A DNA stretch of 64,000 nt from Pseudomonas sp. TH43 (lineage in GTDB: Bacteria; Pseudomonadota; Gammaproteobacteria; Pseudomonadales; Pseudomonadaceae), in NCBI RefSeq assembly GCF_016650635.1, contig NZ_JAEKFI010000005.1, positions 1 through 64,000 on the forward strand, read 5' to 3'. A program made the position numbers and the translations under genes. The notes beneath the pieces are model-generated. The model was not told where the DNA came from. It saw nothing but the letters and a program-made list of their open reading frames with translations, and did not search any database. Of the stretch, positions 16,451-24,271 are shown piece by piece (position 1 is the first letter of the stretch; every line of letters begins with the position of its first letter).

Positions 16451-16989
16451 GCCAGTCCAGCACCGCCAGCCCGCCGTCACGCCTGAGCCGCTTCTGGCAC
16501 AAATGGCGCTTCCATATCAATGTGCTGTTGCTCCTGATCCCGCTGGGCTTCATGCCCAAGTACTTCGCCGACGCGTCGCTATTTCGCGGCGACAGCGGCC
16601 TGGGCGAGCGCGAAATCGGCGAAGTCCAGGTCGGGCCGTGGAGCCTGCGCCTGGCCGAACTGCGCAACGAGGCACCGCACTTGAGTGGGCCCGCCGGCTA
16701 CATGAAAGACTTCAATGCAGCGGTGTGCGATGCCTGCGTCGAACAGGTCAAGGCCACCTATCTGCGCATCGGCAAACCGCGCAGCCTGCGCGCCGCCGGA
16801 GTGATTTTCTTCGGTACGCCTTATCGCATGGGCAGCCAGTTGCCGATTCCGGAAAAGACCAAAGCCGACGCCGAACTGTGGATCACCATGGAAGGCTGGG
16901 ACGGCAGCATGCATCAGGCCTCGATTCCCCTGAGCCAGGCCTCCCCCGCCACCGTTGCCTGGTTGAACAAACAAGGAGCCAAACCATGA
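16447..16989 (+). CDS. fpvH: FpvH, partner of the FpvG reductase
   Basis: A 180-residue protein with one N-terminal membrane segment (INVLLLLIPLGFMPKYFA, about 25-43) and a periplasmic remainder that has one CDAC motif near residue 97. It starts at GTG in the overlap GTGA with the fpvG stop. Order and size match fpvH, whose product helps FpvG release iron from pyoverdine. I see no recognisable catalytic domain. FpvH, J and K are known mainly by genetics. Confidence 0.82.
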   Translation: MSQSSTASPPSRLSRFWHKWRFHINVLLLLIPLGFMPKYFADASLFRGDSGLGEREIGEVQVGPWSLRLAELRNEAPHLSGPAGYMKDFNAAVCDACVEQVKATYLRIGKPRSLRAAGVIFFGTPYRMGSQLPIPEKTKADAELWITMEGWDGSMHQASIPLSQASPATVAWLNKQGAKP

Positions 16990-17327
16990 CCTGCTCGCAA
17001 CGCCCTTCCCGTCTGCGGCTGAGTGCCGCGCTGCTGGTGCTGAGCTCCGGTTTCAGTGCCAGCGCACTGGCGCACAACCCGATGTGCGAATGCAAAGCCA
17101 TCGATGCCGAGCAGATCAAATGTACAGGTGGGTTTTCCGATGGCAGCGGCGCGCCGGGCGTAACGCTTGACGTGATCGGCTATGACGAAACGATTCTGCT
17201 GCCGGGCAAGCTTGGCGCTGACTCCACCGTGACCTTCAAGAAACCCGGCGCCGAGTTTTATGTGCTGTTCGACGCCGGCCCTGGCCATGTCGTGGAAATC
17301 GACCAAGCGGATATCGAGACCCCATGA
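16986..17327 (+). CDS. fpvJ: FpvJ, small periplasmic protein
   Basis: A 113-residue protein with a signal peptide (RLRLSAALLVLSSGFSASALA) and a short mature domain that begins HNPMCECKAI and has a third Cys at IKCTGGFSDG. The beta-rich remainder (GVTLDVIGYDETILLPGK, STVTFKKPGAEFYVLFD) resembles a small immunoglobulin-like or carboxypeptidase-regulatory fold. ATGA overlap with fpvH and with fpvK indicates translational coupling. Position identifies it as FpvJ, required with FpvG for iron release. Confidence 0.8.
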   Translation: MTCSQRPSRLRLSAALLVLSSGFSASALAHNPMCECKAIDAEQIKCTGGFSDGSGAPGVTLDVIGYDETILLPGKLGADSTVTFKKPGAEFYVLFDAGPGHVVEIDQADIETP

Positions 17328-17899
17328 GTACGTCCACCACTCACGTCGTGCGCCCGGCCGGTGCCGGCCATGAAACCCTCAATGTGCTGCTGTTGTGCCT
17401 GCTGATTCTGGCGATTGCCAGCTCCGTGGTCGCCTGGCGCGGGGTTTCCCATGAGCCGGAACCGGTCGCCGGCAACCAACTCGATGCGCGCCGCGACCTC
17501 AGCGCCGCCGAACAAGGCATCTATGCCGACCTGCACGTGACCCTCGACGAAATCCGCCTGCTGCGCGCAGAGCAACACACCCTGCCGACGCCACAGAACC
17601 TCGCGGACGAAGGTTTTGCCCCGTTTGCCCAAGACGCGAGTTCGGTCAGCCGTGGTGGTCATGCCTGGCAATTGCTGGCCGACAGCGCCTATTTCGGCCT
17701 TAGCCAGACAACCACCGTTGCCGGCTCGTTCGTGATGCTGCTGAGTGCCGATGACCAGGCTGCGCCGAACATCTGGCTCAACCGCGATGCCAGTCTCCAG
17801 GCGCCGACCGAACTGACCGATGCCGCCCTGTCCGCCGCTGGCTGGAAACAGATCGTCGCGCAATACGATGCCGGGGTTACCCGCGAACATCGCCATTGA
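17324..17899 (+). CDS. fpvK: FpvK, DUF6162-type membrane protein
   Basis: A 191-residue protein with one N-terminal membrane anchor (TLNVLLLCLLILAIASSVVAW, about 17-37) and a periplasmic domain (LSAAEQGIYADLHVTLDEIR through the C-terminus). No cysteines or catalytic motifs are seen. It overlaps fpvJ by ATGA. The size and place match FpvK, and the sequence resembles the DUF6162 family as I recall it. Its exact job in pyoverdine iron release is not known. Confidence 0.78.
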   Translation: MSTSTTHVVRPAGAGHETLNVLLLCLLILAIASSVVAWRGVSHEPEPVAGNQLDARRDLSAAEQGIYADLHVTLDEIRLLRAEQHTLPTPQNLADEGFAPFAQDASSVSRGGHAWQLLADSAYFGLSQTTTVAGSFVMLLSADDQAAPNIWLNRDASLQAPTELTDAALSAAGWKQIVAQYDAGVTREHRH

Positions 17900-17934
17900 T
17901 TCCTCGCCTTCCTCCGAGAGAAGACCGCTTGCCC

Positions 17935-18864
17935 ATGTCTATTTCATTGCCTCGCCGTCCGTTGTTTCGTCTGTTTCTGCTGGGCCTGTGTGCTTGCCTG
18001 CTGAGCCCGCTGGCCAGCGCCGATCAAGCCAAACGCCTGCGCATCGGCATCACCCTGCACCCTTATTACAGCTATGTGGCGAACATCGTCGGTGACAAGG
18101 CTGATGTCGTGCCGCTGATCCCGGCCGGTTTCAACCCGCACGCCTACGAGCCACGGGCCGAGGACATCAAGCGCATCAGCGGACTGGATGTGATCGTGCT
18201 CAACGGCGTCGGCCATGACGACTTTGCCGACCGCATGATCGCCGCCAGCGAAACGCCGAACATCAAAACCATCGAGGCCAACGAGAACGTGCCATTGCTG
18301 GCCGCTACCGGCGTCGCCGCGCGCGGTGCCGGCAAAGTGGTCAACCCGCACACGTTCCTGTCGATCAGCGCTTCGATTGCCCAGGTCAACAACATCGCCC
18401 GCGAGCTGGGCAAACTCGACCCGGACAACGCCAAGACCTATACCCAGAACGCCCGCGCTTACGGCAAGCGCCTGCGGCAGATGCGCGCCGACGCCTTGGC
18501 CAAACTGACGCAGGCGCCGAACGCCGAGCTGCGCGTTGCCACGGTGCATGCGGCTTACGACTATCTGCTGCGCGAGTTTGGCCTGGAAGTGACGGCGGTG
18601 GTCGAGCCGGCACACGGCATCGAACCGAGCCCGAGTCAGTTGAAAAAGACCATCGACCAACTGCGCGAACTGGACGTGAAAGTGATCTTCTCGGAGATGG
18701 ACTTCCCCTCCACTTACGTCGAAACCATTCAACGTGAGTCGGGCGTCAAGCTGTACCCGCTGTCGCACATTTCCTACGGCGAATACACCGCCGACAAGTA
18801 CGAAAAGGAAATGACCGGCAACCTCAACACCGTGGTTCGGGCGATTCAGGAGTCGGGCGCATGA
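17935..18864 (+). CDS. fpvC: FpvC, periplasmic metal-binding protein of the FpvCDEF system
   Basis: A 309-residue cluster A-I (ZnuA/TroA-like) solute-binding protein. A signal peptide (PLFRLFLLGLCACLLSPLASA) is followed by VGIT-type sequence RIGITLHPYYSYVANIVG. Metal-ligand candidates are His in FNPHAYEPRAED, His in VVNPHTFLS, His in VVEPAHGIEPSPSQL and Asp/Glu in VIFSEMDF. FpvC binds ferrous iron after FpvG reduces it and also contacts pyoverdine. The start at ATG 17935 gives the signal peptide; a TTG at 17896 overlapping the fpvK stop would add 13 residues before it. Confidence 0.87.
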   Translation: MSISLPRRPLFRLFLLGLCACLLSPLASADQAKRLRIGITLHPYYSYVANIVGDKADVVPLIPAGFNPHAYEPRAEDIKRISGLDVIVLNGVGHDDFADRMIAASETPNIKTIEANENVPLLAATGVAARGAGKVVNPHTFLSISASIAQVNNIARELGKLDPDNAKTYTQNARAYGKRLRQMRADALAKLTQAPNAELRVATVHAAYDYLLREFGLEVTAVVEPAHGIEPSPSQLKKTIDQLRELDVKVIFSEMDFPSTYVETIQRESGVKLYPLSHISYGEYTADKYEKEMTGNLNTVVRAIQESGA

Positions 18865-19706
18865 CTGCAAATGAAACACTTTCCGACACCTCAAAATCCC
18901 CTGTGGGAGCAAGCCTGCTCGCAAATGCGCTCGATCAGCCAACATCTTTATTGGATGAAATTCCGTCTTCGCGAGCAGGCTCGCTCCCAGAGGTTTCCGG
19001 GCCGACTCTGGAGTTCAAGGATGTCAGCCTGACGTTGGGTCGCACGACGATTCTCGACAACGTCACCTTCACCGTGCAGCCCGGCCATGTACACGCGCTG
19101 GTCGGCCCGAATGGCGGCGGCAAGAGTTCGCTGATCAAGACCTTGCTCGGGCAAATGCCCCATCAGGGCCAGCTCAGCCTGCAATGGCCCGGCGCGCCCG
19201 GCACCATCGGCTATGTGCCGCAGGCGCTGGAATTCGATCGCGGTTTGCCGATGACCGTCGACGACTTCATGGCAGCGATGTGTCAGCGTCGCCCGGCATT
19301 TCTCGGTTTGAGCAAGCACTACGCCGGCGCCATCGGCGAGGCGCTGGAACGGGTCGGCATGCAGGACAAACGCAAACGGCGCATGGGCGCACTGTCCGGT
19401 GGTGAACGTCAACGCGTGTTGCTCGCCCAAGGCCTGATCCCTGCCCCGCAATTGCTGGTACTGGATGAACCGATGTCGGCCCTCGATGAGGCCGGGATCC
19501 AGGTGTTCGAACGCCTGCTCGGCGACTGGCGCGCGGCGGGCATCACCGTGTTGTGGATCGAACACGATCTGGAAGCGGTCGGGCGTCTGGCTGATCGCGT
19601 CACCGGCCTGAACCGTCGCGTGCTGTTCGATTCCACGCCACAACAGGCACTGACCCCGGAACGTCTGCTGAGCCTGTTTTCGACCCATCCACGGAGCGCT
19701 GTCTGA
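18861..19706 (+). CDS. fpvD: FpvD, ABC ATPase, with REP-derived N-terminal extension
   Basis: A 281-residue ABC ATPase: Walker A GPNGGGKSSLIKTLLG, signature LSGGERQRVLLAQG, Walker B LLVLDEPMSALDEAG and the switch His in WIEHDLEAV. The ATPase domain starts near residue 50 (PTLEFKDVSLTLGRTTIL). The first 45 residues are not ABC-like: their DNA (18901-18991) is an inverted pair of REP sequences read in frame as VGASLLAN and SRAGSLPE. The ATG overlaps fpvC by four bases, so translation through the repeat is the natural reading. It energises iron import with FpvE. Confidence 0.87.
   Translation: MTANETLSDTSKSPVGASLLANALDQPTSLLDEIPSSRAGSLPEVSGPTLEFKDVSLTLGRTTILDNVTFTVQPGHVHALVGPNGGGKSSLIKTLLGQMPHQGQLSLQWPGAPGTIGYVPQALEFDRGLPMTVDDFMAAMCQRRPAFLGLSKHYAGAIGEALERVGMQDKRKRRMGALSGGERQRVLLAQGLIPAPQLLVLDEPMSALDEAGIQVFERLLGDWRAAGITVLWIEHDLEAVGRLADRVTGLNRRVLFDSTPQQALTPERLLSLFSTHPRSAV
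18901..18991. repeat. REP inverted pair inside the fpvD coding sequence
   Basis: GTGGGAGCAAGCCTGCTCGC (18903-18922) is mirrored by GCGAGCAGGCTCGCTCCCA (18971-18989), the same family seen intergenically at 45900 and 55112. The open frame is kept across it, adding residues to the N-terminus of FpvD. Confidence 0.85.
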
Positions 19707-20605
19707 TGAGTTATGAAGCCTTTCGTTTGATGGTGCAGGGCTGGGCCTCCTCCGGGTATCTGCCGGAAGCGCTCGCCTATGGTTTTGTCGTCAATGCCTT
19801 GCTCGCCGGTCTGTTGATCGGCCCGGTACTGGGCGGCCTCGGCACGCTGGTGGTGGTCAAGCGCTTCGCGTTTTTCTCCGAAGCCGTCGGTCACGCGGCG
19901 CTGACCGGCGTGGCCATCGGCATCCTGCTCGGCGAACCCTACACCGGTCCGTACGGCAGCCTGTTCGGCTACTGCCTGTTGTTCGGCATCCTGCTCAACT
20001 ATCTGCGCAACCGTACCGGTCTGGCGCCGGATACCTTGATTGGTGTGTTCCTCTCGGTTTCTCTGGCGTTGGGCGCGAGCCTGCTGCTGATTCTGGCGGG
20101 CAAGATCAACGTACACATTCTGGAGAACGTGCTGTTCGGTTCGGTCTTGACGGTCAACGGCAATGACCTTGCGGTGCTGGCCATCGTCGGTACGCTGGTC
20201 ATGGCGCTGGCGCTGCCGTTGTACAACCGCATCATGCTCGCCAGTTTCAACCCACAACTGGCCGCGGTGCGCGGGGTGGCGGTGAAGACCCTGGATTATC
20301 TGTTTGTGATTCTGGTGACGCTGATCACCGTGGCGGCGGTGAAAGTCATCGGCGCAATTCTGGTCGGGGCGTTGCTGGTGATTCCGGCGGCGGCGGCGCG
20401 TTTGCTCAGCCAGTCGCTGAAAGGCTTTTTCTGGTGTTCGGTATTGATCGCCACCGTCAGCACCTTGTGCGGGATTCTCGCGCCGATCGTCTTCGATCTG
20501 CCGATTCCGTCCGGCGCCGCGATCATTCTGGTCGCCGGCATTGCCTTCGCCCTCGCTGCCATCGCGCGCGGGGTTGTCCCGAGCCTGAAAGGGAATCTTG
20601 GATAA
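19706..20605 (+). CDS. fpvE: FpvE, ABC transporter permease
   Basis: A 299-residue integral membrane protein of the ABC-3 (ZnuB/MntB-like) permease family, with about eight hydrophobic segments. Typical motifs are VNALLAGLLIGPVLGGLGTLVV at the start, FFSEAVGHAALTGVAIG (about 55-71), and VGALLVIPAAAARLL near 220. It forms the inner-membrane channel of FpvCDEF, whose transported ligand is thought to be ferrous iron. Its ATG overlaps the fpvD stop by one base. Confidence 0.88.
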   Translation: MSYEAFRLMVQGWASSGYLPEALAYGFVVNALLAGLLIGPVLGGLGTLVVVKRFAFFSEAVGHAALTGVAIGILLGEPYTGPYGSLFGYCLLFGILLNYLRNRTGLAPDTLIGVFLSVSLALGASLLLILAGKINVHILENVLFGSVLTVNGNDLAVLAIVGTLVMALALPLYNRIMLASFNPQLAAVRGVAVKTLDYLFVILVTLITVAAVKVIGAILVGALLVIPAAAARLLSQSLKGFFWCSVLIATVSTLCGILAPIVFDLPIPSGAAIILVAGIAFALAAIARGVVPSLKGNLG

Positions 20606-21511
20606 ATGACTTTTTCATTGCGCAAACTGACCCTGGCCATGGCCCTTTGCGGCGTGGTCAGCACACCATTGATCGCCGCCGAAAGCAGCAAACCGCTGCG
20701 GGTGCTGGCCTCGTTGCCAATTACCTACGGCCTGGGCGAGGTGCTGCTCAAAGGCACCGACATCAAGCTCGAACGTGCAGCGCCGGCGAACTTGCCGGGC
20801 AGTCGCCAGACCGCCTATTTCACCGGGCGTGGTGCGCCAGCGCTGAGCAAGCTGGCGAACGATGCCGACGCGGTGATTGGCGTGCGCTCGCTGTGGTCTG
20901 ATGACCCGCTGTACCCGATTGCCCGTCGTAGCAACATTCGTATCGTCGAAGTCGATGCCGCGCGTCCGGTGGACGGCGCCCTGCCCGGCATTGCCGTGCA
21001 ACCGGGTCTGAAGGTCGATGGCTTGAACAGTCAGCCGTGGCTGGCGAGCAACAACATGGGGCGCATGGCGGACGTGATGGCGGCGGATCTGGTGCGTCTG
21101 GCACCGAGCGCCAAGCCGGCAATCGAGGCCAACCTGGCAGCGTTGAAACAGCGTTTGCTGAAACTCAGCGCGGACAGCGAGGCACGCCTGGCCAGTGCCG
21201 ACAATCTGAGTGTGATGAGCTTGAGCGATCACTTCGGCTATCTGATCGGCAGTCTCAATCTGGAACTGATCGGCGAGGACTCACGGCCAGATGCAGAGTG
21301 GACTCCTGAAGATCTGCAAAAGCTCACCGCGCAGCTGAAGGACAATGATGTGGCGGTGGTGCTGCATCATCGCCAGCCTTCGGACGCGGTGAAAGCGGCG
21401 ATTGCCGAGTCGGGGAGTCGGCTGCTGGTGTTGAGTACCGATGCTGCCGATCCGGTGGCGGAGCTGGAGGGGAATGTGGATCTGCTGCTCAAGGGGTTGA
21501 GCGGGGCGTAA
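20606..21511 (+). CDS. fpvF: FpvF, periplasmic binding protein that interacts with pyoverdine
   Basis: A 301-residue periplasmic protein of the metal-binding cluster A-I fold, with a signal peptide ending near PLIAAES. The second binding protein of the operon, it follows fpvE directly, with ATG just after the TAA. It lacks the histidine-rich ligand set of FpvC: the corresponding positions are PANLPGSRQ and LSDHFGYLIGS. In P. aeruginosa FpvF binds pyoverdine and cooperates with FpvC. It ends the fpv operon; a REP pair and a hairpin terminator follow. Confidence 0.85.
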   Translation: MTFSLRKLTLAMALCGVVSTPLIAAESSKPLRVLASLPITYGLGEVLLKGTDIKLERAAPANLPGSRQTAYFTGRGAPALSKLANDADAVIGVRSLWSDDPLYPIARRSNIRIVEVDAARPVDGALPGIAVQPGLKVDGLNSQPWLASNNMGRMADVMAADLVRLAPSAKPAIEANLAALKQRLLKLSADSEARLASADNLSVMSLSDHFGYLIGSLNLELIGEDSRPDAEWTPEDLQKLTAQLKDNDVAVVLHHRQPSDAVKAAIAESGSRLLVLSTDAADPVAELEGNVDLLLKGLSGA

Positions 21512-21536
21512 TTTCACCCGAGACGGCGTTATCGTT

Positions 21537-21630
21537 CATCGCTGGCAAGCCAGCTCCCACAGGGTTCGCGGTGAACGCAGATTTTGTAATCACCCCCCGA
21601 CACCTGTGGGAGCTGGCTTGCCAGCGATGA
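21537..21630. repeat. REP inverted pair after fpvF
   Basis: TCATCGCTGGCAAGCCAGCT and onward to CCCACAGG is mirrored by CCTGTGGGAGCTGGCTTGCC and onward to GCGATGA, with 38 bases between. The same family recurs at 31833-31924. Confidence 0.85.
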
Positions 21631-21665
21631 GGCCCTGATCATCAACACAAATCCAGGGCATGAAA

Positions 21666-21704
21666 AAACCCGCTGACCGTTATCGGTCCAGCGGGTTTCT
21701 TTTT
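21666..21704. terminator. Bidirectional rho-independent terminator, fpvF / MbtH gene
   Basis: AAACCCGCTGACCG and CGGTCCAGCGGGTTT form a strong stem with loop TTAT and one bulged base; TTTCTTTTT follows on the plus strand and an A-run precedes it, giving a T tract on the minus strand. It ends both convergent transcripts. Confidence 0.85.
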
Positions 21705-21714
21705 GCCTGATGCC

Positions 21715-21939
21715 TTACTGGGCCGCGACCTGCGCGTCCATCTTCTGACGCAGGCTCAGCGGACGCATGTCGGTCCAGACTTCTTCGATGTAGGCCAGGC
21801 ACTCTTTTTTCAGGCCACTCTTGCCCACAGTGCGCCAGCCTTCCGGCACGGCTTTGTAGTCCGGCCAGATCGAGTACTGCTCTTCGTGGTTGACCACGAC
21901 CTGAAAGAGGATGTCCTCGCGGTCGAATACTGACGTCAT
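21715..21939 (-). CDS. MbtH-like NRPS accessory protein
   Basis: A 74-residue protein with the MbtH signature: FQVVVNHEEQYSIWPDYKAVPEGW (NxEEQYSxWP), then SGLKKECLAYIEEVWTDMRP. MbtH proteins bind and stabilise NRPS adenylation domains. This is the counterpart of P. aeruginosa PA2412, needed for pyoverdine. It lies 83 bases downstream of pvdH on the same strand but has its own PvdS box, which overlaps the pvdH stop codon. GGAGAA provides the ribosome site. Confidence 0.93.
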   Translation of the reverse strand: MTSVFDREDILFQVVVNHEEQYSIWPDYKAVPEGWRTVGKSGLKKECLAYIEEVWTDMRPLSLRQKMDAQVAAQ

Positions 21940-22001
21940 GCTGGTTCTCCATCGTTATAAGGGTGGGCTGCACAACGGGTGCAGCCGGGTATGTAGAAAG
22001 A

Positions 22002-22025
22002 ACGTTCGGCGCAGCGAAAAATTTA
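22002..22025 (-). promoter_or_regulatory. PvdS (iron-starvation) box for the MbtH-like gene
   Basis: On the minus strand TAAAT (22025-22021), 16 bases, then CGT (22004-22002), a perfect match to the PvdS promoter TAAAT-N16-CGT, 62 bases before the MbtH start. The TAA of TAAAT is the pvdH stop codon. Confidence 0.88.
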
Positions 22026-23435
22026 CTCAGCGGCGGTGGCAGCGGCCAAGGCACGGCCGAAGATCTCGGCGACCCGGTCGATTTCTGCGGCGGTAATCAC
22101 CAGCGGCGGCAGGAAGCGCACCACTGCGCCATGCCGGCCGCCCAACTCCAGAATCAAGCCACGCTTGAGGCACTCGCGCTGCACCAGTGGCGCCAGACGC
22201 GCGAACGCGGGTGGATGACCGAGCGCATCCGGCGTGCCGTTCGGGTCAACCAGTTCGACACCGAGCATCAAGCCACGACCACGAATGTCACCCAATTGCG
22301 CGAAGTCGCGCTGCAGGATGTGCAAATGTTCGCTCAAGCGAGCGCCCATCGCCGCCGCGTGCTCGCAGACCTTGTGCTCGACCAGATAACGCATCACCGC
22401 GGAACCGGCGGCCATCGCCATCTGGTTGCCACGGAAGGTGCCGGCGTGAGCGCCCGGCTGCCAGGTGTCGAGCCACTCGCGATAGACCACCACCGCCAGC
22501 GGCAGGCTACCGCCGATGGCTTTGGACAGCACCACCACGTCCGGGGTGATGCCGGCGTGTTCGAAGGCAAACATCTTGCCGGTACGGGCGAAACCGCTCT
22601 GGATCTCGTCGACGATCAGCGCGACGCCAGCCTTCTCGGTGATCTGGCGCAAACCGCGCAGCCACTCGATGTCGGCAGGGATCACGCCGCCCTCGCCCTG
22701 CACCGCCTCAACGATCACTGCCGCGGGCAGTTGCACGCCGGCTTCGGGATCGTTGAGAAGGTTTTCCAGGTAGCTCAGGTTGGCTTTGACACCCGCGGCG
22801 CCACCGAGACCGAACGGGCAACGGTAGTCGTACGGGAACGGCATGAACTGCACGCCGCTGCTGAGCAGAGCACCCAAGGGCTTTTTCGGCCCCAGGCTGC
22901 CCATCAGGCTCAATGCGCCTTGGCTCATGCCGTGATAACCACCGGAAAACGACAGCACCGTGCTGCGACCGGTAGCGGTGCGCACCAGTTTCAGCGCGGC
23001 TTCGACCGCGTCAGTGCCGGTCGGGCCACAGAACTGGATTTTCGCTTGCGCGGCCAATTCCGATGGCAGCAGTGCGAACAGATCCTGCACGAACTGATCC
23101 TTGACCGGCGTGGTCAGGTCGAGGGTGTGCAGAGGCAATTCATCGGCCAGCACTTGCTGGATGGCTTCGATCACCACCGGGTGATTGTGCCCCAGGGCCA
23201 GCGTGCCGGCGCCGGCCAGGCAGTCAATGAAAGTGCGCCCTTCAACGTCTTCGACGTACAGGCCTTTGGCACGTTTGAGTGCCAGTGGAATGCGTCGCGG
23301 ATAGCTGCGCGCGTTGGATTCCTGCTGGGCCTGACGGGCCAGTAACGGCGACTCGTTGAACTGGTACAGCGTTTCCGCCGGCACCGAGCTGACCCGGGCC
23401 GACGACTCTTCGATAAGGCTGGTGGCGACTGACAT
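22023..23435 (-). CDS. pvdH: PvdH, L-2,4-diaminobutyrate:2-oxoglutarate aminotransferase
   Basis: A 470-residue class III PLP aminotransferase. Key motifs: FIDCLAGAGTLALGHNHPVV (about 66-85), FCGPTGTDAVEAALKLVR, FSGGYHGMSQGALS, LIVDEIQSGFARTGKMFAFEH and the PLP-lysine motif VVVLSKAIGGSLPLAV. It converts aspartate semialdehyde to L-2,4-diaminobutyrate, the Dab unit loaded by PvdL. Start at ATG 23435 has AGGGG upstream; residues from the earlier in-frame start (23471) do not look conserved. It has its own PvdS box. Confidence 0.93.
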   Translation of the reverse strand: MSVATSLIEESSARVSSVPAETLYQFNESPLLARQAQQESNARSYPRRIPLALKRAKGLYVEDVEGRTFIDCLAGAGTLALGHNHPVVIEAIQQVLADELPLHTLDLTTPVKDQFVQDLFALLPSELAAQAKIQFCGPTGTDAVEAALKLVRTATGRSTVLSFSGGYHGMSQGALSLMGSLGPKKPLGALLSSGVQFMPFPYDYRCPFGLGGAAGVKANLSYLENLLNDPEAGVQLPAAVIVEAVQGEGGVIPADIEWLRGLRQITEKAGVALIVDEIQSGFARTGKMFAFEHAGITPDVVVLSKAIGGSLPLAVVVYREWLDTWQPGAHAGTFRGNQMAMAAGSAVMRYLVEHKVCEHAAAMGARLSEHLHILQRDFAQLGDIRGRGLMLGVELVDPNGTPDALGHPPAFARLAPLVQRECLKRGLILELGGRHGAVVRFLPPLVITAAEIDRVAEIFGRALAAATAAE

Positions 23436-23537
23436 CTCTCGACCCCTCAATTGGCTATGAATAGTGACCAAAACAGCACACCGGACAGGTGCGCGTTCCG
23501 TTCGCGGGGCGCACTTGCAGGTTTTCCTGTTCTGGAA

Positions 23538-23561
23538 ACGCTTCAGAGTCCTGAGGATTTA
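23538..23561 (-). promoter_or_regulatory. PvdS (iron-starvation) box for pvdH
   Basis: On the minus strand TAAAT (23561-23557), 16 bases, CGT (23540-23538), an exact match to the PvdS promoter consensus, about 100 bases before the pvdH start codon. Confidence 0.88.
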
Positions 23562-23578
23562 GACCCTTGATCGAGTTG

Positions 23579-24064
23579 TCAGGCCGATGAGTCGAATGAC
23601 TTGCGCATCGCCAGGGTCTGCAAGCCTTTGTGAGTGATGGGTGGCGCCGATTCGCGATAGCCCAGACGGCGATAAAAAGCCTCGCCGGTGCGGGTACTGA
23701 CGAGGTTGATGTGAAGCACGCCACGAATGCGCAGCCAGCCCTGAAGATCTTCCATCAGCGCGCGCCCCGCGCCTCGGCGAAACCATTCCGGCTGCACGTA
23801 GCAGAAAGCGATATCCCCGGTGGTGGTGGCCATGCCGACGCCGACCGGTTTGTCCCGCAGCAGTGCGACATTCACATAAAAATGCGGGTCGGCCAGCCAG
23901 CCACTGATGTTCTCGGCAGACAGTTGCGCGAGCCAGTCTTCAACCCGTTGGGGATCGTTGCGGTGATCGAATGCGCAACCGACGCGAATAGAGCGCTCGG
24001 TGATGCGGCTGATGATGCCGGCGTCGGCCAGGACGGCCGGACGAATGCAGATGGGTGCTTCCAT
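23579..24064 (-). CDS. GNAT family N-acetyltransferase
   Basis: A 161-residue single-domain acetyltransferase. The beginning ICIRPAVLADAGIISRITERS and the acetyl-CoA loop VQPEWFRRGAGRALMEDLQGW (Q/RxxGxG/A, about 94-114) are typical, as is the C-terminal GEAFYRRLGYRE. The acceptor is unknown. It lies upstream of pvdH on the same strand, but pvdH's own promoter lies between them, so it is unlikely to belong to pyoverdine synthesis. Confidence 0.85.
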   Translation of the reverse strand: MEAPICIRPAVLADAGIISRITERSIRVGCAFDHRNDPQRVEDWLAQLSAENISGWLADPHFYVNVALLRDKPVGVGMATTTGDIAFCYVQPEWFRRGAGRALMEDLQGWLRIRGVLHINLVSTRTGEAFYRRLGYRESAPPITHKGLQTLAMRKSFDSSA

Positions 24065-24166
24065 GGCGCTGTTCCCTCAATCCATTGAGTCAAGGCTGGG
24101 GCTGACCTTACCCCCGCCTCGCCCGGATAGCGAACGCCAAGAAGTTACATTTGATGAGAATCCGAT

Positions 24167-24260
24167 CTGTAGGAGCAAGGCTTGCCCGCGAGGACAATCT
24201 GACGGGCAATTCGATGTTGAATGTGCCGACGCCTTCGCGGGCAAGCCTTGTTCCTACAGG
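24167..24260. repeat. REP inverted pair downstream of the histidine kinase gene
   Basis: CTGTAGGAGCAAGGCTTGCC (24167-24186, continuing CGCGA) is mirrored by TTCGCGGGCAAGCCTTGTTC (24234-24253, continuing CTACAG). Same family as the repeat at 30768-30888. Confidence 0.85.
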
Positions 24261-24271
24261 GGCCGTACGGG

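Noticed and set aside
21963..23345. A 460-codon plus-strand frame opposite pvdH
   Set aside because: It mirrors the pvdH gene exactly, has no recognisable motif and no ribosome site; pvdH has class III aminotransferase signatures and its own PvdS box.
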